DNA of 6,912 bases from an uncultured Solirubrobacter sp. (GCA_937871635.1 CALMNS010000585.1:1-6912); one strand, 5' to 3'; positions 1-5,637 are shown, counted from the first letter of the stretch. Made by a program: numbers and translations. The notes: generated by a model not told the origin, from the letters alone.

Positions 1-1
1 G

Positions 2-247
2 CTCGGCGCCGCGGCCGCGCTCGTGGTCGTCCTGGCCGCCGCCGCCTGGCTGCGGCGGCCGCTCGCCCGGATCCCGGAGACCGAGCTCAAGTACGGCGTC
101 GGGATCGGCCTGACCGCCTTCGGCGTCTTCTTCGCCGCGGAGGGGCTGGGAGCCGACTGGCCGGGCGGCGACCTCGCGCTGCTCTACGTGGCCGCCGCGC
201 TCGTCCTCGTCAGCCGGGCGCAGATCGGGCGGCTCGCCGCGGCATGA
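2..247 (+). CDS. C-terminal part of a COG4280/UPF0016-like (TMEM165-type) membrane protein, 5' truncated
   Basis: The frame is open from the window's first bases to a TGA at 245-247, so only the last 81 residues are seen and the true start lies upstream. They show an Ala/Val/Leu-rich helix ending in WLRRPL, a short polar stretch (RIPETELK), a second helix with the block GLTAFGVFFAAEGLG, then DWPGGDLALL and a final helix ending in a basic tail. The pattern of PE-x-x-LK, a glycine-rich helix, EGLG and WPGGD resembles, from memory, the C-terminus of the COG4280 group of predicted membrane proteins related to UPF0016/TMEM165 cation transporters. The substrate is unknown and transport is only a family-level inference. 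The stop overlaps the next start (ATGA, 244-247), so the two genes are probably translated together. Confidence 0.7.
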   Translation, partial: LGAAAALVVVLAAAAWLRRPLARIPETELKYGVGIGLTAFGVFFAAEGLGADWPGGDLALLYVAAALVLVSRAQIGRLAAA

Positions 248-426
248 GGACCCTGTGCAAGCTCATCCTCGGCGAGACCTGGTTCCTGCCGCTCGCCATC
301 GCGCTCGTGCTCCTCCTCGCCGCGGCGGCCAGCCGCGCCGCCCCGGACGCCTGGGAGGCGGCCGGCGGGCCCGTGCTGCTGCTCGGCGTCCTCGGGATCC
401 TCGTCGCCGCGGTCCGCCGGGCCTAG
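244..426 (+). CDS. Small two-helix membrane protein of unknown function
   Basis: This 60-residue protein starts at the ATG that overlaps the stop of the preceding membrane protein gene. I do not recognise a named family. The N-terminus is basic (MRTLCK), followed by a hydrophobic helix at about residues 12-32, a short loop carrying D, E and G (about 33-40), and a second hydrophobic helix at about 41-57 that ends in Arg-Arg. Positive charges at both ends predict that both termini are cytoplasmic, giving a hairpin in the membrane. The overlap with the upstream gene suggests a partner or accessory subunit of that protein. The small size and Ala/Leu-rich composition make a chance ORF possible, but the ATGA coupling and clean two-helix pattern argue that it is real. 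Confidence 0.65.
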   Translation: MRTLCKLILGETWFLPLAIALVLLLAAAASRAAPDAWEAAGGPVLLLGVLGILVAAVRRA

Positions 427-586
427 TGGCCGTCCCCGCAATTACGGTGCGTCTCCGGCGGCGTCCGGACGCGCCTGACGGCCGCCGCTGCCCGCCTCCG
501 TAACCCCGCTACGCAGCCGGGCAGCGGCGACCGCCAGCCACCCCCGGCCATCCGCCGGAGCCGGACCGTACTTCCGGGGACGACCA
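427..586. other. Convergent intergenic region with nested inverted repeats
   Basis: This non-coding stretch separates the convergent membrane-protein pair (+) and gpmI (-). It contains a perfect 12-bp inverted repeat (483-494 with 518-529, 23-nt loop). This is nested within a perfect 9-bp inverted repeat (453-461 with 552-560). A 12-bp palindrome lies at 461-472. No T-tract follows any of the stems on either strand. The most likely use is transcription termination or transcript-end protection for the + strand pair. A structured RNA or dispersed palindromic repeat is an alternative. I see no ORF with coding character here. Confidence 0.5.
483..529 (+). terminator. Candidate terminator hairpin for the + strand gene pair
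   Basis: Arms 483-494 and 518-529 are perfect reverse complements (12 bp, nearly all G-C) around a 23-nt loop, 56 nt after the stop of the small membrane protein. There is no U-tract, so it would be an I-shaped terminator of the kind proposed for GC-rich actinobacteria, or simply a 3'-end stabilising stem. Confidence 0.4.
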
Positions 587-600
587 CTAGCCGTCCCCGG
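574..600 (-). terminator. Stem-loop at the end of the glycolytic operon
   Basis: A perfect 9-bp stem (574-582 with 592-600) closes a 9-nt loop containing the gpmI TAG stop codon (587-589). It is placed as expected for the end of the gap-pgk-tpiA-gpmI transcript. No U-tract follows on either strand, so efficiency is uncertain. The upstream arm encodes the last Gly-Asp-Gly of GpmI. Confidence 0.5.
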
Positions 601-2119
601 CCAGCAGCGAGCGGCCGGTCATCTCCGGCGGCTGCTCGATCCCGAGCAGGGCGAGCGCGGTGGGCGCCACGTCGGCCAGGATCCCCTCGCCGGCGAGCGC
701 GTCCGCTCCCGGCGCTCCCACCACCACGAGCGGGACCGGGTTGAGCGAGTGGGCGGTGTCGGGGGACCCGTCGTCCTCGAGCATCTCATCGGCGTTGCCG
801 TGGTCGGCGGTCACGATGAGCGCGCCGCCCGAGCCGCGGACCGCGTCGACGACCCGGGCCAGGCAGGCGTCGACCGTCTCGACGGCGACCACCGCCGCCG
901 GGATGGAGCCCGTGTGGCCGACCATGTCGGGGTTGGCGAAGTTGATGACCGCGAACGCCGGCGCGTGCGCGTCCCAGGCGGCGACGAAGGCGTCGGTGAC
1001 CTCCGGGGCGCTCATCTCCGGCTTGTGGTCGTAGGTCGGCACGTCGCGCGGGGAGGGCACCAGTTTGCGCTCCTCGCCCGGGTAGGGCCGCTCCTCGCCG
1101 CCGTTGAAGAAGTACGTCACGTGCGGGTACTTCTCCGTCTCGGCGACGTGCAGCTGCCCCAGGCCGCGGTCGGCCAGGACGCGCGCGATGGTCATCGACG
1201 GCCGGTGCGGCGGGAAGACGACCGGGTACGGCCAGCCCTCCTCGTACTCGGTGAGCGTCGCGTAGCGCCCGACGACCTCCGCGCCGCCACGGTCGACCTC
1301 GGTGAACCCGGGGTCGGCGAGCGCCCGGGTGATCTCGCGCATCCGGTCCGGGCGGAAGTTGAAGGCGAGGACGGCGTCGCCCGCCCGGATGCGGACGGCC
1401 TCGGGGTCGCCGCCCACCACCGTTGGCCCGATGAACTCGTCCGTCTCGTCGCGGTCGTAGGCGTCGCGCGCGGCCTGCTCGGCGCTGGCCGCCGCGTGCT
1501 CGCCGCGCCCGTGGACGAGCAGGTCGTACGCCCGCTGGACGCGGTCCCAGCGGCCGTCGCGGTCCATGGCGAAATACCGGCCGACCACGGTCCCGACGCG
1601 TCCCACGCCGAGCGCGGCGCACCAGCCCTCCACCTCAGCGAGGAAGCCGGCCCCGCCCTTGGGCGCCGTGTCGCGGCCGTCGGTGAACGCGTGGACGACC
1701 AGGTCCTCGATGCCCCACTCGGCGGCCAGCTCGATCAGCGCCCGCAGGTGCCGGTCCGAGGCGTGCACGCCGCCGTCGGAGACGAGCCCGAGGAGGTGGA
1801 CCCTCGGCGCGTCGCGCAGCGCCGCGCGCAGGTTGGGCTCCTCGCCGAGCGAGCCGTCCTCGACCGCGGCGTCGATCCGGGCGAGGTCCTGCGGGACGAT
1901 GGCCCCCGCCCCCAGGTTCAGGTGGCCGACCTCGGAGTTGCCCATCTGCCCCGCCGGGAGGCCGACCGCCTCGCCCATCGCCGTCAGCGTGGTGTGCGGC
2001 TCCGACGCCCAGAGCCGGTCGAACACCGGGGTGTCGGCCAGGGCGACCGCGTTGCCCGGCCCCTCGGGGGCGAGCCCCCAGCCGTCGAGCACGACGAGGC
2101 AGACCTGACCCACGGCCAT
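587..2119 (-). CDS. gpmI: 2,3-bisphosphoglycerate-independent phosphoglycerate mutase (iPGM)
   Basis: This enzyme interconverts 3-phosphoglycerate and 2-phosphoglycerate in cytosolic glycolysis through a phosphoserine intermediate, using Mn2+. It has 510 residues, the usual length for the family, in the alkaline phosphatase superfamily. Visible residues are Asp12 (LDGWG), nucleophile Ser62 in QMGNSEVGHLN, His119 (SDGGVHA), Arg149-Asp150 (DGRDTAP), Arg181/Arg187 (GRYFAMDRD), FRPDR at 255-259, Lys330 (TEKYPH), Asp398 and His402 (NPDMVGH), Asp439-His440 (TADHGN) and His457 (AHSLNP). All expected metal and substrate ligands are therefore present. The frame is open far upstream, but the ATG at 2119 starts exactly at the conserved N-terminus. 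It overlaps the tpiA stop as TGATG, indicating translational coupling. The upstream SD-like sequence is only a G-rich tract. It is the last gene of the operon. Confidence 0.97.
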   Translation of the reverse strand: MAVGQVCLVVLDGWGLAPEGPGNAVALADTPVFDRLWASEPHTTLTAMGEAVGLPAGQMGNSEVGHLNLGAGAIVPQDLARIDAAVEDGSLGEEPNLRAALRDAPRVHLLGLVSDGGVHASDRHLRALIELAAEWGIEDLVVHAFTDGRDTAPKGGAGFLAEVEGWCAALGVGRVGTVVGRYFAMDRDGRWDRVQRAYDLLVHGRGEHAAASAEQAARDAYDRDETDEFIGPTVVGGDPEAVRIRAGDAVLAFNFRPDRMREITRALADPGFTEVDRGGAEVVGRYATLTEYEEGWPYPVVFPPHRPSMTIARVLADRGLGQLHVAETEKYPHVTYFFNGGEERPYPGEERKLVPSPRDVPTYDHKPEMSAPEVTDAFVAAWDAHAPAFAVINFANPDMVGHTGSIPAAVVAVETVDACLARVVDAVRGSGGALIVTADHGNADEMLEDDGSPDTAHSLNPVPLVVVGAPGADALAGEGILADVAPTALALLGIEQPPEMTGRSLLAGDG

Positions 2120-2901
2120 CAGCCCGCCCCGGAGCGCACCCGCCGGGCGATCTCGACGATCTCCGCGAACGCGGCGGGATCGGTCGAGGCGCCGCCGACC
2201 AGCGCACCATCGACGTCGGGCAGCGCGAGCAGCTCGGCGGCGTTCTCGGGCTTGAGCGAGCCGCCGTAGAGGACGCGGACCTTCGCGGCGGCGCCCTTGT
2301 CGAAGCCCTCCACCAGGGCCCGCACGAAGGCGCAGGCGTCCTGGGCCTGCTCCGGCTTGGCCACCAGCCCGGTGCCGATCGCCCAGATGGGCTCGTAGGC
2401 GATGACCACCTCCGGCAGGCGCTCGCCCGGCACCTTCTCGAGCCCCTCCTGGACCTGGTGGCGGAGCTTGCGCTCCGTGTCGCCGCGCTCGCGCTCCTCC
2501 TCGGTCTCCCCCACGCAGAGGATCGGCTTGAGCCCGGCCTCGAGGGCGCGCGGGAGCTTGAGCTGGAGCGCCCGATCGGTCTCCCCGAAGAGCTGGCGCC
2601 GCTCGGAGTGCCCGAGGATCACGCCGGCGACGTCGATCTCGGCGAGCATGGGCGCGCTCACCTCGCCCGTGTAGGCGCCCGCGTCCTCCTCGTGCATCGT
2701 CTGGGCGTAGACGCCGACGGCGGAGCCGCGGGCCGAGTCGACCATCGCGGCCAGGGCCAGGAACGGCGGGCAGATCACGATCTCGACGTCCTCGACCGCG
2801 CCGACCCGCGGCAGCAGTGACTGGATGAACGCCTCCGCCTCGGCGATCGTCTTGTTGAGCTTCCAGTTGCCCGCGATCAGCGGGGTCCGGTCCGGGTTCA
2901 T
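2119..2901 (-). CDS. tpiA: Triosephosphate isomerase
   Basis: This enzyme interconverts dihydroxyacetone phosphate and glyceraldehyde 3-phosphate in the cytosol. It is a single TIM barrel of 260 residues, within the normal bacterial length. Catalytic residues are all visible: Asn12 and Lys14 in GNWKLN, electrophile His98 in LGHSERR, base Glu170 in AYEPIWAIGTG with the mobile loop 6 following, and the phosphate-binding YGGS at 212-215 and GALVGGAS near the C-terminus. One oddity is that the usually conserved AQN motif reads AQT (66-68), before the GAYTGE segment. The ATG overlaps the pgk stop by four bases (ATGA) and is preceded by a strong GGAGG. The same frame stays open far upstream through pgk, but the family N-terminus begins here. 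The stop overlaps the gpmI start. Confidence 0.97.
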   Translation of the reverse strand: MNPDRTPLIAGNWKLNKTIAEAEAFIQSLLPRVGAVEDVEIVICPPFLALAAMVDSARGSAVGVYAQTMHEEDAGAYTGEVSAPMLAEIDVAGVILGHSERRQLFGETDRALQLKLPRALEAGLKPILCVGETEEERERGDTERKLRHQVQEGLEKVPGERLPEVVIAYEPIWAIGTGLVAKPEQAQDACAFVRALVEGFDKGAAAKVRVLYGGSLKPENAAELLALPDVDGALVGGASTDPAAFAEIVEIARRVRSGAG

Positions 2902-4085
2902 GAGAGCGCCTCCACGCCGGGGAGGGACGTACCCTCGATGAGCTCCAGGGACGCCCCGCCGCCCGTGGAGACGTGGTCGACGTCCTCGTCGAGGCCGAAC
3001 TGGGCGAGCGCCGCGGCCGAGTCCCCGCCGCCGACCACCGTGGTGGCACCCGACGCCGCCACCGCCTCGGCGACCGCGCGGGTCCCCGCCGCGAACGGCT
3101 CGAGCTCGAAGGCGCCCATGGGGCCGTTCCAGAACACCGTGCCGGCCCCGGCGATGACCTCGGCGTAGCGCGCGGCGGTCCGCGGGCCCACGTCGAGCCC
3201 CATCAGCCCCTCCGGGACGTCCACCCCGTCGAGCGGCTGCGGCTCGGCCTCGGCGGAGAACTGGGCGGCGGCCACGAGGTCGGTCGGCAGCTCGAGCGCT
3301 CCCGTCACCCCGGTCTGGCCCGCCTCGGCCAGCGCCCGGCGTGCCGGCTCGATGCCCGCCTCCTCGCAGAGCGAGGCACCCACCGAATGCCCCTGGACGG
3401 AGAAGAACGGGAAGCACATGGCGCCCCCGATGAGGATGGAGTCCGCCCGGCGCAGGAACGCGTCGATGACGCCGATCTTGTCCGTGACCTTCGCGCCGCC
3501 GACCACGGCGACGAGCGGGCGCCGGGGATCCTCGAGGATCCCGGTGAGGACGGTGACCTCGCGCTCGAGCAGCCGGCCCGCCACCGCCTGGCGCACGTGG
3601 TGGGTGACGCCCTCGGTCGAGGCGTGGGCGCGGTGCGCGGCGCCGAACGCGTCGTTGACGTAGACCGCGGCGAGGCGCCCGAACGCCTCGGCCAGCCCCG
3701 GGTCGTTCCTCGTCTCGCCCGGCTCGTAGCGGACGTTCTCGAGCATCAGGACCTCGCCGTCGGAGAGCCCCTCGGCCAGACGCTGCGCCGCCTCCCCCAC
3801 CACCTCGGGCGCCAGCCTGACCTCGGTGCCCAGGAGCTCGCCGAGCCGCTCGGCCGCCGGAGCGAGCGACAGCTCGGGCTCGCGGTCCTTGGGCCGCCCC
3901 AGGTGGGCGGCGAGGATGAGCCGGGCGCCGCGCTCGCGCAGCTCGCGCAGGGTCGGCAGCGCCGCCCGGATCCGGGCGTCGTCGGTGATCCGGGCGGGCG
4001 GGCCCGGTTCGAGCGGCACGTTGAAGTCGACGCGGACGAGGACGCGCTCCCCCCGCACGTCCTCGAGGTCGTCGAGGGTCCGCAT
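2898..4085 (-). CDS. pgk: Phosphoglycerate kinase
   Basis: This enzyme transfers phosphate from 1,3-bisphosphoglycerate to ADP, forming ATP and 3-phosphoglycerate in cytosolic glycolysis. It has 395 residues, the standard bacterial size. The N-terminal substrate domain shows VRVDFNVP (17-24), AAHLGRPK (59-66), ENVRYEPGE (116-124) and VNDAFGAAHRAHAS (143-156). The C-terminal nucleotide domain shows VVGGAKVTDKI (194-204), FWNGPMGAFE (318-327), GGGDSAAA (352-359) and STGGGASLELIEG (373-385). The substrate arginines and the lysine of GAKVTDK are present. The segment GGAMCFPFF at 220-228 differs from the common GGMANTFL version, which looks like lineage variation. The ATG lies 6 nt after the gap stop with only a weak SD, so translation probably depends on ribosomes arriving from gap. 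The stop overlaps tpiA (ATGA). Confidence 0.97.
   Translation of the reverse strand: MRTLDDLEDVRGERVLVRVDFNVPLEPGPPARITDDARIRAALPTLRELRERGARLILAAHLGRPKDREPELSLAPAAERLGELLGTEVRLAPEVVGEAAQRLAEGLSDGEVLMLENVRYEPGETRNDPGLAEAFGRLAAVYVNDAFGAAHRAHASTEGVTHHVRQAVAGRLLEREVTVLTGILEDPRRPLVAVVGGAKVTDKIGVIDAFLRRADSILIGGAMCFPFFSVQGHSVGASLCEEAGIEPARRALAEAGQTGVTGALELPTDLVAAAQFSAEAEPQPLDGVDVPEGLMGLDVGPRTAARYAEVIAGAGTVFWNGPMGAFELEPFAAGTRAVAEAVAASGATTVVGGGDSAAALAQFGLDEDVDHVSTGGGASLELIEGTSLPGVEALS
2909..2913 (-). promoter_or_regulatory. Ribosome binding site of tpiA inside the end of pgk
   Basis: GGAGG lies 7 nt before the tpiA ATG and within the last codons of pgk (Val-Glu-Ala). It is the best SD sequence seen in the operon and fixes the tpiA start. 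Confidence 0.75.
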
Positions 4086-4091
4086 CGAGCT

Positions 4092-5093
4092 CTAGAGGAG
4101 GCGCTGGACGAGGTCCACGCAGCGGCTCGAGTAGCCCCACTCGTTGTCGTACCAGGCGATGATCTTGACCAGCGTCCCGTCCATGACCAGCGTCAGCTGG
4201 GCGTCGACGATCGCGGAGTGCGGGTTCTTGACGATGTCCGAGGACACGATCGGGTCCTCCGTGTACTCGAGGATCCCCGCCATCGGGCCGTCGGCCGCCG
4301 CCTTGAGCGCGTCGTTGACCTCCTCGACCGTCGTCTCGCGGCTCGCCTCGAAGGTGAGGTCGACGACCGAGCCGGTCGGGACCGGCGCCCGGATCGCGAA
4401 GCCCGACAGCTTCCCGTTGAGCTCGGGCACCACCAGGCCGACCGCCTGGGCGGCGCCCGAGGAGGCGGGGATCAGGTTGATGGCCGCCGCCCGGGCGCGC
4501 CGCAGGTCGGAGTGCGGCATGTCCTGCAGCCGCTGGTCAGCCGTGTAGGCGTGGATCGTGGTCATCAGCCCGTGGACGACCCCGATCGACTCGTGCGCGA
4601 CCTTGGCCACCGGCGCGAGGCAATTCGTCGTGCAGGAGGCGTTCGAGATCACGTGATGGGCGCCGGCGTCGTAGGCGTCGTCGAAGTTGACCCCGAGGCA
4701 GACGGTGACGTCCTCGCCCTTGGCCGGTGCGGAGATGACGACCTTCTTGGCGCCGCCGTCGAGGTGCTTGGCGGCGTCGTCGCGGTTCGTGAAGCGACCC
4801 GTGGACTCGATGACGACGTCCACCCCCAGGTCGCCCCAGGGCAGCTTGGCCGGGTCCGTCTCGGCCAGGACGCGCAGCTCCGTGCCGTCCACCGTGAGCC
4901 CGTGCTCGGAGCGCTCGACCCTGCCGGGGTAGGGCCCGAGGATCGAGTCGTACTTGAGGAGGTGGGCGAGCGTCTCTGAGTCGGTCAGGTCGTTGACGGC
5001 GACCCACTCGATGTCGGCGCCCTGCTCCTGGGCGGCGCGAAAGACGTTGCGGCCAATGCGGCCGAACCCGTTGATCCCTACCCGTACGGACAT
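4092..5093 (-). CDS. gap: Type I glyceraldehyde-3-phosphate dehydrogenase, probably NAD-dependent
   Basis: This enzyme oxidises and phosphorylates glyceraldehyde 3-phosphate to 1,3-bisphosphoglycerate, reducing NAD+. It has 333 residues, normal for the family. The Rossmann start is VGINGFGRIGRNVFRA (5-20). Nucleophile Cys154 lies in SNASCTTNCLAP and base His181 in TTIHAYTADQ. Phosphate-site residues are visible in PHSDLRRARAAA (193-204) and Arg235 (AIRAPVPTG), and the C-terminal signature is WYDNEWGYSSR. Asp35 in VNDLTD and Pro193 match NAD-preferring glycolytic forms rather than NADP-using Calvin-type enzymes. The residue before that proline is Met, where Leu is common. It is the first gene of the four-gene operon, preceded by a promoter-like sequence and an AGGAG 12 nt before the ATG. 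The cofactor call is inferred from motifs. Confidence 0.97.
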   Translation of the reverse strand: MSVRVGINGFGRIGRNVFRAAQEQGADIEWVAVNDLTDSETLAHLLKYDSILGPYPGRVERSEHGLTVDGTELRVLAETDPAKLPWGDLGVDVVIESTGRFTNRDDAAKHLDGGAKKVVISAPAKGEDVTVCLGVNFDDAYDAGAHHVISNASCTTNCLAPVAKVAHESIGVVHGLMTTIHAYTADQRLQDMPHSDLRRARAAAINLIPASSGAAQAVGLVVPELNGKLSGFAIRAPVPTGSVVDLTFEASRETTVEEVNDALKAAADGPMAGILEYTEDPIVSSDIVKNPHSAIVDAQLTLVMDGTLVKIIAWYDNEWGYSSRCVDLVQRLL

Positions 5094-5105
5094 TGTCTGG
5101 TCGGA

Positions 5106-5110
5106 CTCCT
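5106..5110 (-). promoter_or_regulatory. Ribosome binding site of gap
   Basis: AGGAG lies 12 nt before the gap ATG, somewhat further than ideal. It abuts a short tetranucleotide repeat (CTGG units, 5109-5123 on the + strand), so slippage in the repeat would not alter the SD-to-start distance. Confidence 0.55.
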
Positions 5111-5132
5111 GGCTGGCTGGCTGCGGCCGCCG

Positions 5133-5159
5133 ACCCTACCTAAGTGCCCCGCCTCGCAA
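5133..5159 (-). promoter_or_regulatory. Candidate sigma70-type promoter of the gap operon
   Basis: On the minus strand, TTGCGA (5154-5159) and TAGGGT (5133-5138) resemble -35 and -10 boxes. They are 15 nt apart, slightly short of the ideal 17. The location is right: within the 116-nt gap after the VOC gene and about 40 nt before the gap start. One arm of an 8-bp inverted repeat (5144-5151 with 5203-5210) falls in the spacer and could be an operator half-site. Confidence 0.45.
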
Positions 5160-5209
5160 CCTGCCCCGTCCGTGGCGGCCAGGATCCGGCGCAGATCGCG
5201 GCCGGGGCA

Positions 5210-5569
5210 CTACGCGGAGGCGACGACCTCGACCCGGAGGCCGTCGGGGTCACGGAGGTAGCCCGCGTAGTAGCGCGGGCCGTACTGCGGCCGCGGGCCC
5301 GGCGCGCCGTCGTCCGTCCCGCCGGCCGCCACCCCGGCGGCGTGGGCGGCGTCGACCGCCGCCTTGCCGACCGCCCGGAAGGCCACGTGGCCGTAGGCCG
5401 GCGCGGGCGCGGAGCGGGCGGTCAGCCAGAACGTCGGCTCCTGGACGCCCCACCCGATCAGCCGCTCGGAGTCGTGCAGCCGCCGGATCCCCAGGGCGTG
5501 GAACACCCCGTCGTAGAAGCGCCCGGCGCGGGCGAGGTCCGCCACCTCGTAGCCGACATGATCGATCAC
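5210..5569 (-). CDS. Small VOC-superfamily (glyoxalase/dioxygenase-like) protein
   Basis: This 119-residue single-domain protein belongs to the vicinal oxygen chelate superfamily, whose members include glyoxalase I, extradiol dioxygenases and antibiotic-binding proteins. The first beta-alpha unit is IDHVGYEVADLARAGRFYDGVF (2-23). The second begins YGHVAFRAVGKAAVDAAHAAGV (59-80), and the end is YAGYLRDPDGLRVEVV (101-116). Candidate metal ligands are His4, His61 and Glu114; two chains would be needed for a complete site, so a dimer is likely. The substrate cannot be told from sequence. Its place next to triose-phosphate genes makes methylglyoxal or another glycolytic by-product attractive, but this is only context. 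The start is GTG at 5569, where the family N-terminus begins. GAGG lies 9 nt upstream, and the start codon sits inside a long inverted repeat. Confidence 0.9.
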   Translation of the reverse strand: MIDHVGYEVADLARAGRFYDGVFHALGIRRLHDSERLIGWGVQEPTFWLTARSAPAPAYGHVAFRAVGKAAVDAAHAAGVAAGGTDDGAPGPRPQYGPRYYAGYLRDPDGLRVEVVASA

Positions 5570-5637
5570 GATCGTCGTCCTCGTCCTCGTCCTCGTCCGC
5601 GGTCGTGTGATCGAGCATGTCGGTGACGGTCGATCAC
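5553..5637 (-). promoter_or_regulatory. Overlapping inverted repeats around the VOC start and rapZ stop: possible translational switch
   Basis: Arms 5553-5569 and 5607-5623 are reverse complements with one mismatch in 17 and a 37-nt loop. In the minus-strand transcript the 3' arm begins with the VOC GTG start codon, while the SD-like repeats lie in the loop. A second perfect 8-bp repeat pairs 5607-5614 with 5630-5637, the latter containing the rapZ TGA. Both hairpins use 5607-5614, so they exclude each other. The left arm also contains the 10-bp palindrome TGATCGATCA (5559-5568), so a protein operator is an alternative reading. The regulatory role is inferred. Confidence 0.5.
5577..5598 (-). 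repeat. Hexanucleotide direct repeat carrying SD-like motifs
   Basis: The unit GTCCTC (+ strand) is repeated 3.7 times. On the coding strand it reads GAGGAC and provides three GAGG motifs (5579-5582, 5585-5588, 5591-5594) 9, 15 and 21 nt before the VOC GTG. The nearest is the likely ribosome binding site. Copy-number changes would alter how many SD copies are available and the size of the hairpin loop. Confidence 0.75.

Noticed and set aside
749..2269. 506-residue ORF on the + strand
   Set aside because: It is antisense to gpmI, with the Arg/Val/Gly-rich composition typical of shadow frames in very GC-rich DNA and no recognisable domain.
2120..3049. Upstream extension of the gpmI frame to 820 residues
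   Set aside because: The extension is Arg/Pro/Gly-rich, lies over tpiA and pgk in another frame, and the conserved iPGM N-terminus starts at 2119.
2902..4140. Upstream extension of the tpiA frame to 673 residues
   Set aside because: It is a low-complexity shadow of pgk; the TpiA N-terminus and a strong SD place the start at 2901.
2973..4979. 668-residue ORF on the + strand
   Set aside because: It is antisense to pgk and gap, with charged low-complexity composition and no motif. Both opposite genes are certain.
5109..5123. CTGG tetranucleotide repeat in the gap leader
   Set aside because: Only about 3.75 copies in GC-rich DNA. Chance is an adequate explanation and it does not lie between the SD and start codon.
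5250..5618. 122-residue minus-strand ORF beginning Met-Leu-Asp-His with an acidic run
   Set aside because: Beyond the repeat it reads the VOC gene in the wrong frame. It is kept only as a curiosity in the repeat finding.
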